Both the position numbers and the translations under genes were made by a program. A model generated the notes under the pieces. The model was not told where the DNA came from and did no database searches. It worked only from the letters and a program-made list of their open reading frames with translations. A DNA stretch of 64,000 nucleotides, from NCBI GenBank assembly GCA_934597345.1, contig CAKTRJ010000002.1, forward strand, positions 1-64,000, written 5' to 3'. This document shows, in pieces, positions 31,655-40,024 of this stretch (positions are counted from its first letter, which is position 1; every line of letters begins with the position of its first letter). This DNA is from an uncultured Oscillospiraceae bacterium. GTDB lineage: Bacteria; Bacillota; Clostridia; Oscillospirales; Oscillospiraceae.

Positions 31655-34600
31655 ATGGGGTATCGTTTTCTGGATGATTACGACCCGCAGAAGGAAAAGA
31701 AAAAGAAACAGCAAAACGGGGCGCCTTCCGCGCCCCGTTCCGGCAATTCTTCCAATCCTTTTGCGGCGAACAACAAAAAGCAGACCACGCAGCCCGCGGG
31801 AGGTACGCAGACGGCACAGAGTACGCGCACCACGCGGGGCACCGCTCTGGGCGGCAGCGCCGCGACACCGGTACAGCTGCCCAAACAGGTGACTGTGCCG
31901 AAACTGACAAAGGCAGCTGCCGCGCCGATCCAAAAGACCACGGCGCAGCAGCAGCTGAAGCTGCCCACCATTCAGGCCTTCGGGGCCGGGGATTATTCCA
32001 AGGCGGGCAAGGCCATGGACCGGGCGGCCAAAACGGTGGCGGCGGGCGCCATGGGCGCGGCGGCGGGCGACTACAGCGCCGGCGCAAAGAAGCTGGATGG
32101 TTTCTTTGCACGCGCCGGTAAAACCGTCCTCGGCGGAAGCAAAAGCGCTTTGGCCAGCAATATGGATGCGATGGGAGCGGCATATGAAGCCGGTCAGGGT
32201 CAAAGAACACGCATAAATGAAGCCGAACTGCGGGAAGCACAGTGGGCCGTAGCCAGAGCAAAGCGGGACTATGATCTTGACCGGTCGCAGACCTCGAAGA
32301 ACGCACTGGACGCCGCCCTGACCAAAATGAAAGCGTTCTCTACGGTGTTGGGTACGGGCGCATATGAGCAAGCATTGACCGCCGCCTATGATGCCGCCGC
32401 CAAGATCGGCATGAGCAAAGACCTTTCGGCCCTGTATAACAGTCTCGGAAAGGTGAATGTGGACGCATCCACCGGCGTCCAGCAGCGGGCCACAGAGGCG
32501 GCGCGCGACCTTGCGATGGGGGTACAGGCGTCCGGCGGCAAGGATATTGAAGCGGCGAAGAAGGGACTGGGCGGCCTTGGACAGATGGTCGTGGATGTTG
32601 GTGCTTCAATGACACAGACGGGGATCGACACGCTGTTGAATACGGCCATGGGAACACCCGGTAGTAAGCTGCCCCTTGCTTTCCGCGCATTTGGCGGCGC
32701 AACTCAACAGGCGCGTGCCGAGGGCGGGGACACAAAAGGACAGAACCTGTACGGCAGCGCGATGGCCGCAAAAGAGGTCGCCACGGAGATGCTGTTCAAC
32801 ATTGCGCTGCCGTTTGCGAAAGCATATGGCGGCGGTGCGCTTGACGATATTGTGCAGAGCGGTATCAGAAATGCCGTGGACAAGCTGGGGAAAACCGAAG
32901 CGGGAAAGCGGGCGCTGAACACGCTGCTGCAAGTGGCCGCTTCCGGCGTTTCGGAAGGCTTGGAGGAGTTCATCGGCGACTGGATGGAGTGGCAGATGCC
33001 CCGCCTTTACGGCGGCGAGGTCAGCAGCGCAGGGGAGACGCTGGCAAACGCGCTGTACGATTTCGCGGTGGGCGGCCTGTCCGGTATTGGCGGCGCAGCC
33101 GTGACGCCAGCAACCTACCAGCTGCGCATGCCGCAGCTGACCACCTATGAGCAGCGGCAGGCGGCGCAGACGTTCAATAGCGAGACGAAAAGTGATGCGG
33201 TCGGTGTATTAAGCCTTTTGCGATCTAACATAAAAACACTACACGAAATGCAGCCGGTAACGCATGTGACCGGAAGTGAGGTGGAGCAGTCAGGCAAAGC
33301 AACGGAGCGGGTATATAATTTCTTCCGAAGTATTGGCGGTAAAGTACGGCGAGAAGGTTTCGGTGAGGTGCTTTTTTCAAAAAGTAGAGTACGCAACAGC
33401 GTGGTAGGTCACGGGGCAGGGGAGGCAAAAGTTCAACTGGCAGCTGCTGTGCCGAGCGTAATAGAGCACGGCGCAGAAATCAATTATACCCCCAACTGGA
33501 AGGGTAGGGGGTATGATAGTTATGTTTTTGCGGCACCGGTGGACTACAACGGAATGGAAACTTATGTTGTTGCTATTGTAACAAGGGATAATGCCAACAG
33601 GTATTATCTGCACGAAGCTTTGGATGGCGAGGGCAATCTGATATATAAAAAACCAGAAGGCCCAGATGTCGCCTCCGATAGCCCCACGGCAGAGCCGCAG
33701 AATACTATAGCTGACACTGAGCCTTCTATTGACACCACTATACCACAGGTGCGGGAGGGTGTCAATATGCAGGGTATGCAGGACGGGAGAGAATATGCGC
33801 CGCAGGCGGCTCCGCTGCAGATGCCGCGGCTGACGGACGAACAGGGCCGCACCTACGAGGAGCGCGTCGCCAATCTGGTGGCGGATATCGACGCGCTGCG
33901 TGAGGCTGTTGACAACGGTCTGCGGAGCCCGCGGCTGACCACATATGAGGAACGGGCCAGGGCCAAGGCGGAGGCCGAAAGGACCAGTGTCCGAGACCGC
34001 GTGCGTCAGATGGACGCCATGACCGACGCGGCAGCGGAGCGGGCCGCAGAGCAGAGAGCGCGGCAGGAACAGCTGGGCCGGGAAATGCCGGAGGCACTGA
34101 AAAAGCTGGGGGTGGAACCATTCGGCTCGGAGGCTGACTATGCCGGTGCGGGCAGCTTGGCACAGAGCGTGCACGGGAACAGCTCCGCCCGAAAGCAGAT
34201 GCAGAAGCAGATGAGCAAGATACCCGCCACAGAGAAGGAACGCACTTTTGCCCGGAGGCTGGCAGACGGCACACTGGACGCGGGGGACATCCCGAACACA
34301 GTGAACCGGGAAACAGTGGAAATGCTGGCAGACTATTACCGCACCATGGACACGGCCCCGGAAACCATGCTGCTGCGGCAGCGGCGAGCGGCCATCTTCG
34401 AGAGAGAGGAGGCCAAGATGGAGCCGCTGCTGGGCATGGATGTGGCCTATGATGAAGGCGGACTGCGGACAGATCCGTCAGGCCTGAGAAAGCCCAGCGG
34501 CAAGATCGCTAAGCAGTTCAGCACATTGCGGCGCAACTTGCAGACCCCGGCGCGCATCTGCGCCACGGAATGGGGGCCGGAGCATGGCAAGAAGGTCTAT

Positions 34601-37600
34601 GAAACGCTGTTCTATCCGGTGACGGAGAACAACGGGCGGCAGATCGATTGGGTCAATTCCATGCTGGATCGGGTGCGTACCTTTAAGGACAGCGAGGGAA
34701 ACGACCGACCGCTGAACCGCAAGGAGCGGGAACTGGTGCAGAAGATCGTGGAATACCGGGCATCCGAAAAGCGGGTGAACGCATTTGATACGCAATATAA
34801 GGGAGCGGTGGACAATGTGCGGAACGGCGCTTCGGCGGCGGATGCCGCCAAGGAGTTTGGTATCGATCCGTCTTATCAGGAGTACCAGGACCTGCAAAAT
34901 TACCAAACCTATCTGAAAGCGCTGGATGAGCTGAACGACAGCAAAAGCGCTGACAGCACAGCGGTCAACAAGGCGGTGGAGGCCTACAGCGGGCTTTATA
35001 AGGAACTGTATGAGGGCATCAACAGTTTTCTGGTGGCCCACGGATATCAGACCATCGGCTTTATCGAGGGTTACGCGCCGCACATGCAGCCGGAGGCGGA
35101 GAAAACCGCATTTTCCAAGGCACTGAAGCTGCTGGGGCTGGACGATACGGCCATGAGCCTGCCTACGTCTATTTCCGGCAAGACTGCCGATTTGAAGCCT
35201 TATAAGCAGTATAATCCCTTCTTCCAGGAGCGGCACGGTGTCAACACGGAATACGATATCGCCAAGGGATTCGAGGATTATGTGTACTATCTGGGCAACA
35301 TCTTCTACCACACGGATGATATCATGCGTATACGCACAGCGGAGCGGTATATCCGCAAGACATACAGCAGCGAGGAGGCCGGCGAGCAGATCGGATGGGC
35401 GGAGAACGCCCGGAACTTCGCGGATGGAGAGATTGCGGACTTCCTTCGGATGAACGGTGTGATCCAGAAGGGAACGGAGCTGGCGGCGGGGGACGCCAGA
35501 GTTTTCCTGGAGGACTACATCGGCAAGCTGTACGATCAGATCGGCAACGTGACCAGGTACAGCGAAATGGCAAAGTATCTGGATAACTATGCGAACCGGC
35601 TGGCGGGCAAGCAGAACATGGTGGACCGCAGCGCGGAGGCGGCCACGGGGCGCGGATCGCTGAACTGGATCAATACCCTGACAGGCAAGTATGGCGGGGC
35701 CAAGCTGGCTTTTAACGTCAGTTCAGCGCTGAACCAGACCTCACAAATCCCCATGGTGGCGGCGGAGAACGGCGAGAGGGCCACACTGCGTGCCATAGGT
35801 GACTTTTTCAAGAAGGACAGGGCCGACTTTGCGCAGGAGAGTAATTTCCTGAAAGGAAAGAAGGGAATCGCCTGGCTGCTGGGGCCGGAAACCGGATGGG
35901 AGAAGTTCAAGGAAGCGGGCTTTGTCATGACAGAGGCAGTGGACAGTTTCACATCCTATGTGGCGGTGCGCAGCAAATATCTCAAGGAGGTCAACGCAGG
36001 AAAGAGCCACGCCGAGGCCATGAAACTGGCGGACGAATATGGACGCAGCGTCATGGGATCGAGGGCAAGGGGCGAGAAGCCAGTGCTGTTCGACACGAAA
36101 AATCCCTTCTGGCAGATCGTGACGCGGTTCCAGCTGGAAGCGATGAACAGTTGGGAGCATGTGAGCCGTGACCTTCCCAACGAGGTGCGGCAGATGGCAC
36201 GGGAGCAGGGAAAGGCACACGCCGCAGGAGTTATGGGTGCGCGGGTGGCAAAGTATCTGACCTACGCATTTTTGCTGAACTTGGGCGTCGGGGCGCTGTC
36301 CGGCGGATCGCCGGTGCCGTATGACGTGATCGGTAGCGCATTGGAAGCATTGGGAAAATCCATGGGCGTGTCGAAACTGGCAATCGTGGATGACGTGTTG
36401 CAATCCCTCTTTGATATCCGGCTGTTCGGCACGGATGACGATGACGACGATGAGGCGGACCGAGACTGGTGGGCATTCCTGAAAAGCCTGGGCGGGGACG
36501 CGGTGAACGACGTCCCCGTTGTCGGCCAGGTGGCGGCGCTATTGGGTGTTGGGGATCAGACACTGCCGACCACAGATCTTTCCAAGGTGAAGGATTTTGC
36601 GGAGTCCGTAAAGAATAACGGTATACTCAGCATGGACACGCTGGATAAGGGGCTGACAGCGGCTGGTGAATTCGCATTTGGCGGAAACCAGCTCCGCAAG
36701 ACCTTGCAGGGCGGTATCGCTGTGAGCCGGGGCGGCGTGTACTCCAAGGGAAAACTGCGGTATCCGGTGGATCAGACACCGATGAATTACGCCAAGGGCG
36801 TGCTGTTTGGCCGCAGCGCACTGGATGAATCCCAGGCATACTACGCCGACCGCACCAGTGACTTTTCGGAAAAGCAGACGGAAGCATTCCGCCAGATGCA
36901 GGATCGCGGCGTGTCCGCTAAGGCCAGCTATGACCTGATCCAAGAACTGCGGAGTATTGAAAAGACTGAGGAGTCCACAAAAGTGGAGCGGCAGCGTGAT
37001 GCGCTTCGCCAGTCCGACATCAGCGGCGCGGGGAAGTGGGTTACCTACTACCAGACCATGGCCAGTGAAGCAGAAAGAAAGACCATGGACGCAGTGCGGT
37101 ATAATTTCGAGGCTGACTATGGCACCGTCACGAATCTGCTGATGGATCTGAAGGAGCAGGAAAAGGATGTAGACAAGATGCGTCTGATCGACCGCAGCCG
37201 CCTGTCGGATAGCCAGAAGGCGTCCTTGTATAAGCGCCTGGTGGCGGGAGACGATGATCTGGAGAAGATCGATGCCCTGAAGGAGACGGGGATCACGGAT
37301 TATCAGTATCTCCAGTACAAGATCGCCACCAGCGGCCTGACGAAACGCGAGGCAAAACTGAACGCCATCAACACCCTGGATTTGACTGACAGCCAGAAAG
37401 ATGCCTTGTACTTCCTGAACAGCTACGCCAGCAGCACCCATGGAAAGGCACCGTGGGTGCAGGGGGTGACGGCAGAACAGTCTGATGCTCGGTTGACCGC
37501 CCTGCTGGCAGCAGATGTGGACAACGGAGATGACACCCCAAAGTGGCAACAGAGCTTAAATAGCTATTTAGGGAAAAGTGGGTATTCCTCCGGCGGCAGC

Positions 37601-37810
37601 TCGGAGGCAACTCGGATGTTGGCCAATATCCGACGGCTGCGGGGCACATCTGATGGCGGCTATACGGTAGGCAGCGACCCAACCGTCTCAGAAATGCTGG
37701 CAAACATCCGGCGGCTGAGAGGGGAGGAAAGCTATTCTTCCGGCGGCAATCTTACGGTGTCGGAAATGCTGGAAAATGTCAGACGGAAACGGGCCACTAT
37801 GGGACAGTGA
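31655..37810 (+). CDS. Giant polyvalent internal virion protein with nuclease-like domain
   Basis: 2051 residues. Low-complexity basic start (KEKKKKQQNG), long helical regions, a compact module at about 535-660 (VRNSVVGHGAGEAKVQL; GRGYDSYVFAAPV; NRYYLHEAL) resembling the LPD3/PBECR barnase-EndoU-colicin-type nuclease domains of phage polyvalent proteins, a hydrophobic helix near 1532-1550 (KYLTYAFLLNLGVGAL), and three C-terminal repeats EMLANIRRLRG (about 1986-2051). Such proteins are packaged and injected with the DNA. The nuclease-like module (about 33165-33760) is visibly more A+T-rich than its flanks. Other domains not identified. Confidence 0.7.
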   Translation: MGYRFLDDYDPQKEKKKKQQNGAPSAPRSGNSSNPFAANNKKQTTQPAGGTQTAQSTRTTRGTALGGSAATPVQLPKQVTVPKLTKAAAAPIQKTTAQQQLKLPTIQAFGAGDYSKAGKAMDRAAKTVAAGAMGAAAGDYSAGAKKLDGFFARAGKTVLGGSKSALASNMDAMGAAYEAGQGQRTRINEAELREAQWAVARAKRDYDLDRSQTSKNALDAALTKMKAFSTVLGTGAYEQALTAAYDAAAKIGMSKDLSALYNSLGKVNVDASTGVQQRATEAARDLAMGVQASGGKDIEAAKKGLGGLGQMVVDVGASMTQTGIDTLLNTAMGTPGSKLPLAFRAFGGATQQARAEGGDTKGQNLYGSAMAAKEVATEMLFNIALPFAKAYGGGALDDIVQSGIRNAVDKLGKTEAGKRALNTLLQVAASGVSEGLEEFIGDWMEWQMPRLYGGEVSSAGETLANALYDFAVGGLSGIGGAAVTPATYQLRMPQLTTYEQRQAAQTFNSETKSDAVGVLSLLRSNIKTLHEMQPVTHVTGSEVEQSGKATERVYNFFRSIGGKVRREGFGEVLFSKSRVRNSVVGHGAGEAKVQLAAAVPSVIEHGAEINYTPNWKGRGYDSYVFAAPVDYNGMETYVVAIVTRDNANRYYLHEALDGEGNLIYKKPEGPDVASDSPTAEPQNTIADTEPSIDTTIPQVREGVNMQGMQDGREYAPQAAPLQMPRLTDEQGRTYEERVANLVADIDALREAVDNGLRSPRLTTYEERARAKAEAERTSVRDRVRQMDAMTDAAAERAAEQRARQEQLGREMPEALKKLGVEPFGSEADYAGAGSLAQSVHGNSSARKQMQKQMSKIPATEKERTFARRLADGTLDAGDIPNTVNRETVEMLADYYRTMDTAPETMLLRQRRAAIFEREEAKMEPLLGMDVAYDEGGLRTDPSGLRKPSGKIAKQFSTLRRNLQTPARICATEWGPEHGKKVYETLFYPVTENNGRQIDWVNSMLDRVRTFKDSEGNDRPLNRKERELVQKIVEYRASEKRVNAFDTQYKGAVDNVRNGASAADAAKEFGIDPSYQEYQDLQNYQTYLKALDELNDSKSADSTAVNKAVEAYSGLYKELYEGINSFLVAHGYQTIGFIEGYAPHMQPEAEKTAFSKALKLLGLDDTAMSLPTSISGKTADLKPYKQYNPFFQERHGVNTEYDIAKGFEDYVYYLGNIFYHTDDIMRIRTAERYIRKTYSSEEAGEQIGWAENARNFADGEIADFLRMNGVIQKGTELAAGDARVFLEDYIGKLYDQIGNVTRYSEMAKYLDNYANRLAGKQNMVDRSAEAATGRGSLNWINTLTGKYGGAKLAFNVSSALNQTSQIPMVAAENGERATLRAIGDFFKKDRADFAQESNFLKGKKGIAWLLGPETGWEKFKEAGFVMTEAVDSFTSYVAVRSKYLKEVNAGKSHAEAMKLADEYGRSVMGSRARGEKPVLFDTKNPFWQIVTRFQLEAMNSWEHVSRDLPNEVRQMAREQGKAHAAGVMGARVAKYLTYAFLLNLGVGALSGGSPVPYDVIGSALEALGKSMGVSKLAIVDDVLQSLFDIRLFGTDDDDDDEADRDWWAFLKSLGGDAVNDVPVVGQVAALLGVGDQTLPTTDLSKVKDFAESVKNNGILSMDTLDKGLTAAGEFAFGGNQLRKTLQGGIAVSRGGVYSKGKLRYPVDQTPMNYAKGVLFGRSALDESQAYYADRTSDFSEKQTEAFRQMQDRGVSAKASYDLIQELRSIEKTEESTKVERQRDALRQSDISGAGKWVTYYQTMASEAERKTMDAVRYNFEADYGTVTNLLMDLKEQEKDVDKMRLIDRSRLSDSQKASLYKRLVAGDDDLEKIDALKETGITDYQYLQYKIATSGLTKREAKLNAINTLDLTDSQKDALYFLNSYASSTHGKAPWVQGVTAEQSDARLTALLAADVDNGDDTPKWQQSLNSYLGKSGYSSGGSSEATRMLANIRRLRGTSDGGYTVGSDPTVSEMLANIRRLRGEESYSSGGNLTVSEMLENVRRKRATMGQ

Positions 37811-37811
37811 A

Positions 37812-37845
37812 AACAAATGAGAGGCCGGGAGGCCTCTCGTTTGTT
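37812..37845. terminator. Bidirectional terminator at the end of the late operon
   Basis: AACAAATGAGAGGCC pairs with GGCCTCTCGTTTGTT. Also ends the convergent gene at 37850. Confidence 0.85.
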
Positions 37846-37849
37846 ATGC

Positions 37850-38368
37850 TTAATAAGGCAATTCGCCATTTGCTCGCCGCACATGCATCAACATCCAGTA
37901 TGCTTCGGTTTCTTCTTTTCCCTGCGAATAAAGAAAAGAATTGTCGCAATGACGAATGTCGTGTCTGAATTTTGAATCGTCGGAGCTGATAGGGAGATTG
38001 GGGCAAAGGTTTGCCAAGTCCTCTTCAAGATACATGTTGTATTCCTGAAGGGATGTGATTGTCCTACTGTAGTTTTCAATAGTGTTTTGCTTCGCGTCCA
38101 ACTGAGTTTGCGCCTGTGCAATTTGGTTTCGCTGCTCGACGTTATAGAACACAGAGCAAGCCAGGGTGACAGCCAGAACAGCAGCGGCGATGATAAGCCA
38201 TTTCTGCTTTTTGACGGGAGACTTGGGCGGTTTAACCTTCGGGGGATGATAGCCGCAGGAGCAGACCTCGCCGGTGTGAGTGAGGCAGCCGCAGGAAGGG
38301 CAGGTGTACCAGGTTTCGGTGATGGGTTCGTCCGGAACTTCGGTATAATCAACGTCAATGATTTCCAT
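37850..38368 (-). CDS. Lysogen-expressed membrane protein with zinc ribbon
   Basis: 172 residues. An N-terminal zinc ribbon (CPSCGCLTHTGEVCSCG, about 23-39), a basic linker, one TM helix (WLIIAAAVLAVTLACSVFY, about 57-75), a coiled coil (about 78-118) and a C-terminal soluble domain. It is the last gene before attR, on the minus strand, with its own SigA-type promoter, so it is probably expressed from the quiet prophage (a moron gene). Function unknown. Confidence 0.7.
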   Translation of the reverse strand: MEIIDVDYTEVPDEPITETWYTCPSCGCLTHTGEVCSCGYHPPKVKPPKSPVKKQKWLIIAAAVLAVTLACSVFYNVEQRNQIAQAQTQLDAKQNTIENYSRTITSLQEYNMYLEEDLANLCPNLPISSDDSKFRHDIRHCDNSFLYSQGKEETEAYWMLMHVRRANGELPY

Positions 38369-38397
38369 GATAAGGCCTCCGTGTTCGATATGCTACC

Positions 38398-38426
38398 ATC
38401 GTATACAAAAATGCGACGATTGTCAA
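38398..38426 (-). promoter_or_regulatory. Promoter of the lysogen gene at 37850
   Basis: Minus strand: TTGACA, 17 bp, TACGAT. Confidence 0.8.
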
Positions 38427-38438
38427 CGAAAACGACGA

Positions 38439-38465
38439 GAAAGCACCCGTCTGGCGGGTGCTTTC
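38439..38465. terminator. Hairpin beside attR
   Basis: GAAAGCACCCG/CGGGTGCTTTC. No clear U-run on the + side. On the minus side it is followed by T-rich sequence, so it may stop read-through from the cotJ promoter into the prophage. Confidence 0.5.
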
Positions 38466-38482
38466 GTAGCTTATTGGCATTA

Positions 38483-38496
38483 GGGCCACCATATTG
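38483..38496. other. attR: attR core
   Basis: Identical 14-bp copy of the attL core. Joining 541 and 542-555 to 38497 restores SQYGGPDGELG of CotJC. Confidence 0.9.
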
Positions 38497-38577
38497 ACTG
38501 ATGATCAGCGCGGCCAGCTTCGGGTTGGTATTTTTGATCTTTACCGGGTATTGCAGTTTTTTCTCATAGACAAACAT
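38483..38577 (-). pseudogene. cotJC: cotJC, 5' part
   Basis: Starts MFVYEKKLQYPVKIKNTNPK, the conserved CotJC N-terminus, and reaches SQYGGP at the core. Beyond that the present frame runs into prophage DNA and would make a chimaeric protein. The start codon overlaps the stop of the cotJA-cotJB fusion (TAATG) and GGAGGG lies upstream, so translation is coupled. In other spore formers the operon is mother-cell expressed (SigE). Confidence 0.9.
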
Positions 38578-39146
38578 TACTCGTTCCCTCCTTCGTCCCA
38601 GGGCCACGGATCATCCAGCCAGCGGAAGGAGCCTTCCGTGATGTCTGTCTGGAACAGCGGGCCGTGCATTTCCTCGTACCTTCTGCGGCCCTCTTGCCCA
38701 AGACGGATATAGTTCCAGTACAGGGCCAGCGCCTCCTGATCATCCCGGTGCGTGGTCAGGTAGAGCCCCAATTCATCAATGGCGAAATCCAGCGCCATCA
38801 GCTCGGAAAGGTGGGTATTGGCGGCAGGGAAGCGGGTCTTCAGCTCCCGGTGGAAGGGAAGATCCAGCCCCGGAAACAGCGTGCCCCGCTGTAAAGCTTC
38901 GCGGTTATCGTAGCGCTTGGGATTCATATCCTGCATGGGGATATACGGAAATGCCATGGGGGCGCAGATCCCCGGCAGACTGCCATTTTTTCCGCCGCAC
39001 GCGGCTTCATTGACCGGTACGACGGCACGGTCTCTCTCAGCCGGAACGGCGGCTGGTGTGGCCGGCGTAAATGGCGCGGCCGGAGCAGCAGACGGCTCCG
39101 GCGCGGCGGCCGTTCTGCTAGCTAAGGTTTGTTCGATATACAACAA
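38577..39146 (-). CDS. cotJA-cotJB: CotJA-CotJB fusion, spore coat
   Basis: 189 residues from a TTG start with AAAGGAGG six bases upstream; upstream ATG codons lack an RBS. After a Pro/Ala-rich segment (about 12-40), a CotJA-like block YIPMQDMNPKRYDN...GTLFPGLDLPF (about 67-100) is joined to CotJB (LSELMALDFAIDELGLYLTT, DDQEALALYWNYI and the closing WPWDEGG). In most Clostridia and Bacillus these are two genes. CotJB and CotJC interact in the coat. Start choice is fairly secure. Confidence 0.85.
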   Translation of the reverse strand: MLYIEQTLASRTAAAPEPSAAPAAPFTPATPAAVPAERDRAVVPVNEAACGGKNGSLPGICAPMAFPYIPMQDMNPKRYDNREALQRGTLFPGLDLPFHRELKTRFPAANTHLSELMALDFAIDELGLYLTTHRDDQEALALYWNYIRLGQEGRRRYEEMHGPLFQTDITEGSFRWLDDPWPWDEGGNE

Positions 39147-39295
39147 GGTGTTCCTCCTTTTGACGTCGTTGAGCCGTTTTCGGCTCATGCCAGTATATGC
39201 CGTGGCGGTCAAACTGGGGATTCCTTTTCCGGCTGTTGTGTGGTACAATGCATAGTAACGGCAGAGCCATCATAGATTGTCCTGAAAGGGGTGTT

Positions 39296-40009
39296 ATGAT
39301 GATCCTGCTGCTGCACCGAAAGCACGTGCTGGGCGCCGCTGCACTGCTGCTTTTGTCCGTCACAGTATTGTCACTGTCACTGCGGCGTACTGCCGTTCCA
39401 GCCTTCTCCTATACGGAAATGACAAAGAATGAGATCGTCGTGTTGGACGCGGGCCACGGCGGCGCTGACGGCGGCGCGGTTTCGGCGGATGGTACGCCGG
39501 AAGATGACATCAATCTCGCCATCGTGCTGCGGCTGCGGGATCTTTTTGCGCTGATGGGCCGTCAGACGGTGCTGACCCGGACAGGGGAGGCGTCCCTAGC
39601 GGATCCGGACAGCGCAACGCTGCGGCAGGAGAAGGTCAGCGATACCAGGAACCGCGTGACGCTGATCAACAGCGTCGCCAACGGCTGTCTCATCAGTATC
39701 CATCAGAATACGCTGCCCGGACATCCGTCAGTACACGGTGCGCAGGTGTTCTACGGAAAGGTGACCGGCAGCGACACAAGAGCGGTCACGGTGCAGCAGA
39801 CACTGAATAACGCCATCAACGCGGACAATGAAAAAAACGCCAAACCCATTGGCGGTGATATCTATATTATGGCGCATGTGAATTGCCCGGCGATCCTGGT
39901 GGAGTGTGGTTTCCTCAGCAACAGTGCCGAGACGAAGCTGCTTTTATCGCCGGAGTACCAGACAAAATTAGCCGCCGCCATCTGCTGCGGCTATCTGCAA
40001 TATCAATAG
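39296..40009 (+). CDS. cwlD: Spore cortex amidase CwlD
   Basis: 237 residues. N-terminal signal/TM helix (VLGAAALLLLSVTVLSLSL), then an Amidase_3 domain with LDAGHGGADGGA (about 49-60), the catalytic Glu in VECGFLSN, and SIHQNT. CwlD starts muramic-delta-lactam formation in the cortex, which marks it for germination enzymes. ATG 39296 or 39299; AAAGGGG upstream. Confidence 0.88.
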   Translation: MMILLLHRKHVLGAAALLLLSVTVLSLSLRRTAVPAFSYTEMTKNEIVVLDAGHGGADGGAVSADGTPEDDINLAIVLRLRDLFALMGRQTVLTRTGEASLADPDSATLRQEKVSDTRNRVTLINSVANGCLISIHQNTLPGHPSVHGAQVFYGKVTGSDTRAVTVQQTLNNAINADNEKNAKPIGGDIYIMAHVNCPAILVECGFLSNSAETKLLLSPEYQTKLAAAICCGYLQYQ

Positions 40010-40024
40010 ACAGGTGATATACGA

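Larger units (their letters stand above)
542..38496. mobile_element. Intact-looking prophage integrated in cotJC by a large serine recombinase
   Basis: The boundaries are two copies of GGGCCACCATATTG at 542-555 and 38483-38496. Outside them the cotJC frame is continuous when joined. Inside are an integrase next to attL, a repressor/Cro switch, terminase large and small subunits, portal, scaffold, capsid, connector, fibre, holin, lysin and ejection-type proteins. No tape-measure, tube or sheath gene is visible, which suggests a short-tailed phage. Two toxin-antitoxin loci (type III ToxIN-like and HicAB) are carried as cargo. Most structural genes look intact; decayed genes are confined to the early region. 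Confidence 0.95.
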
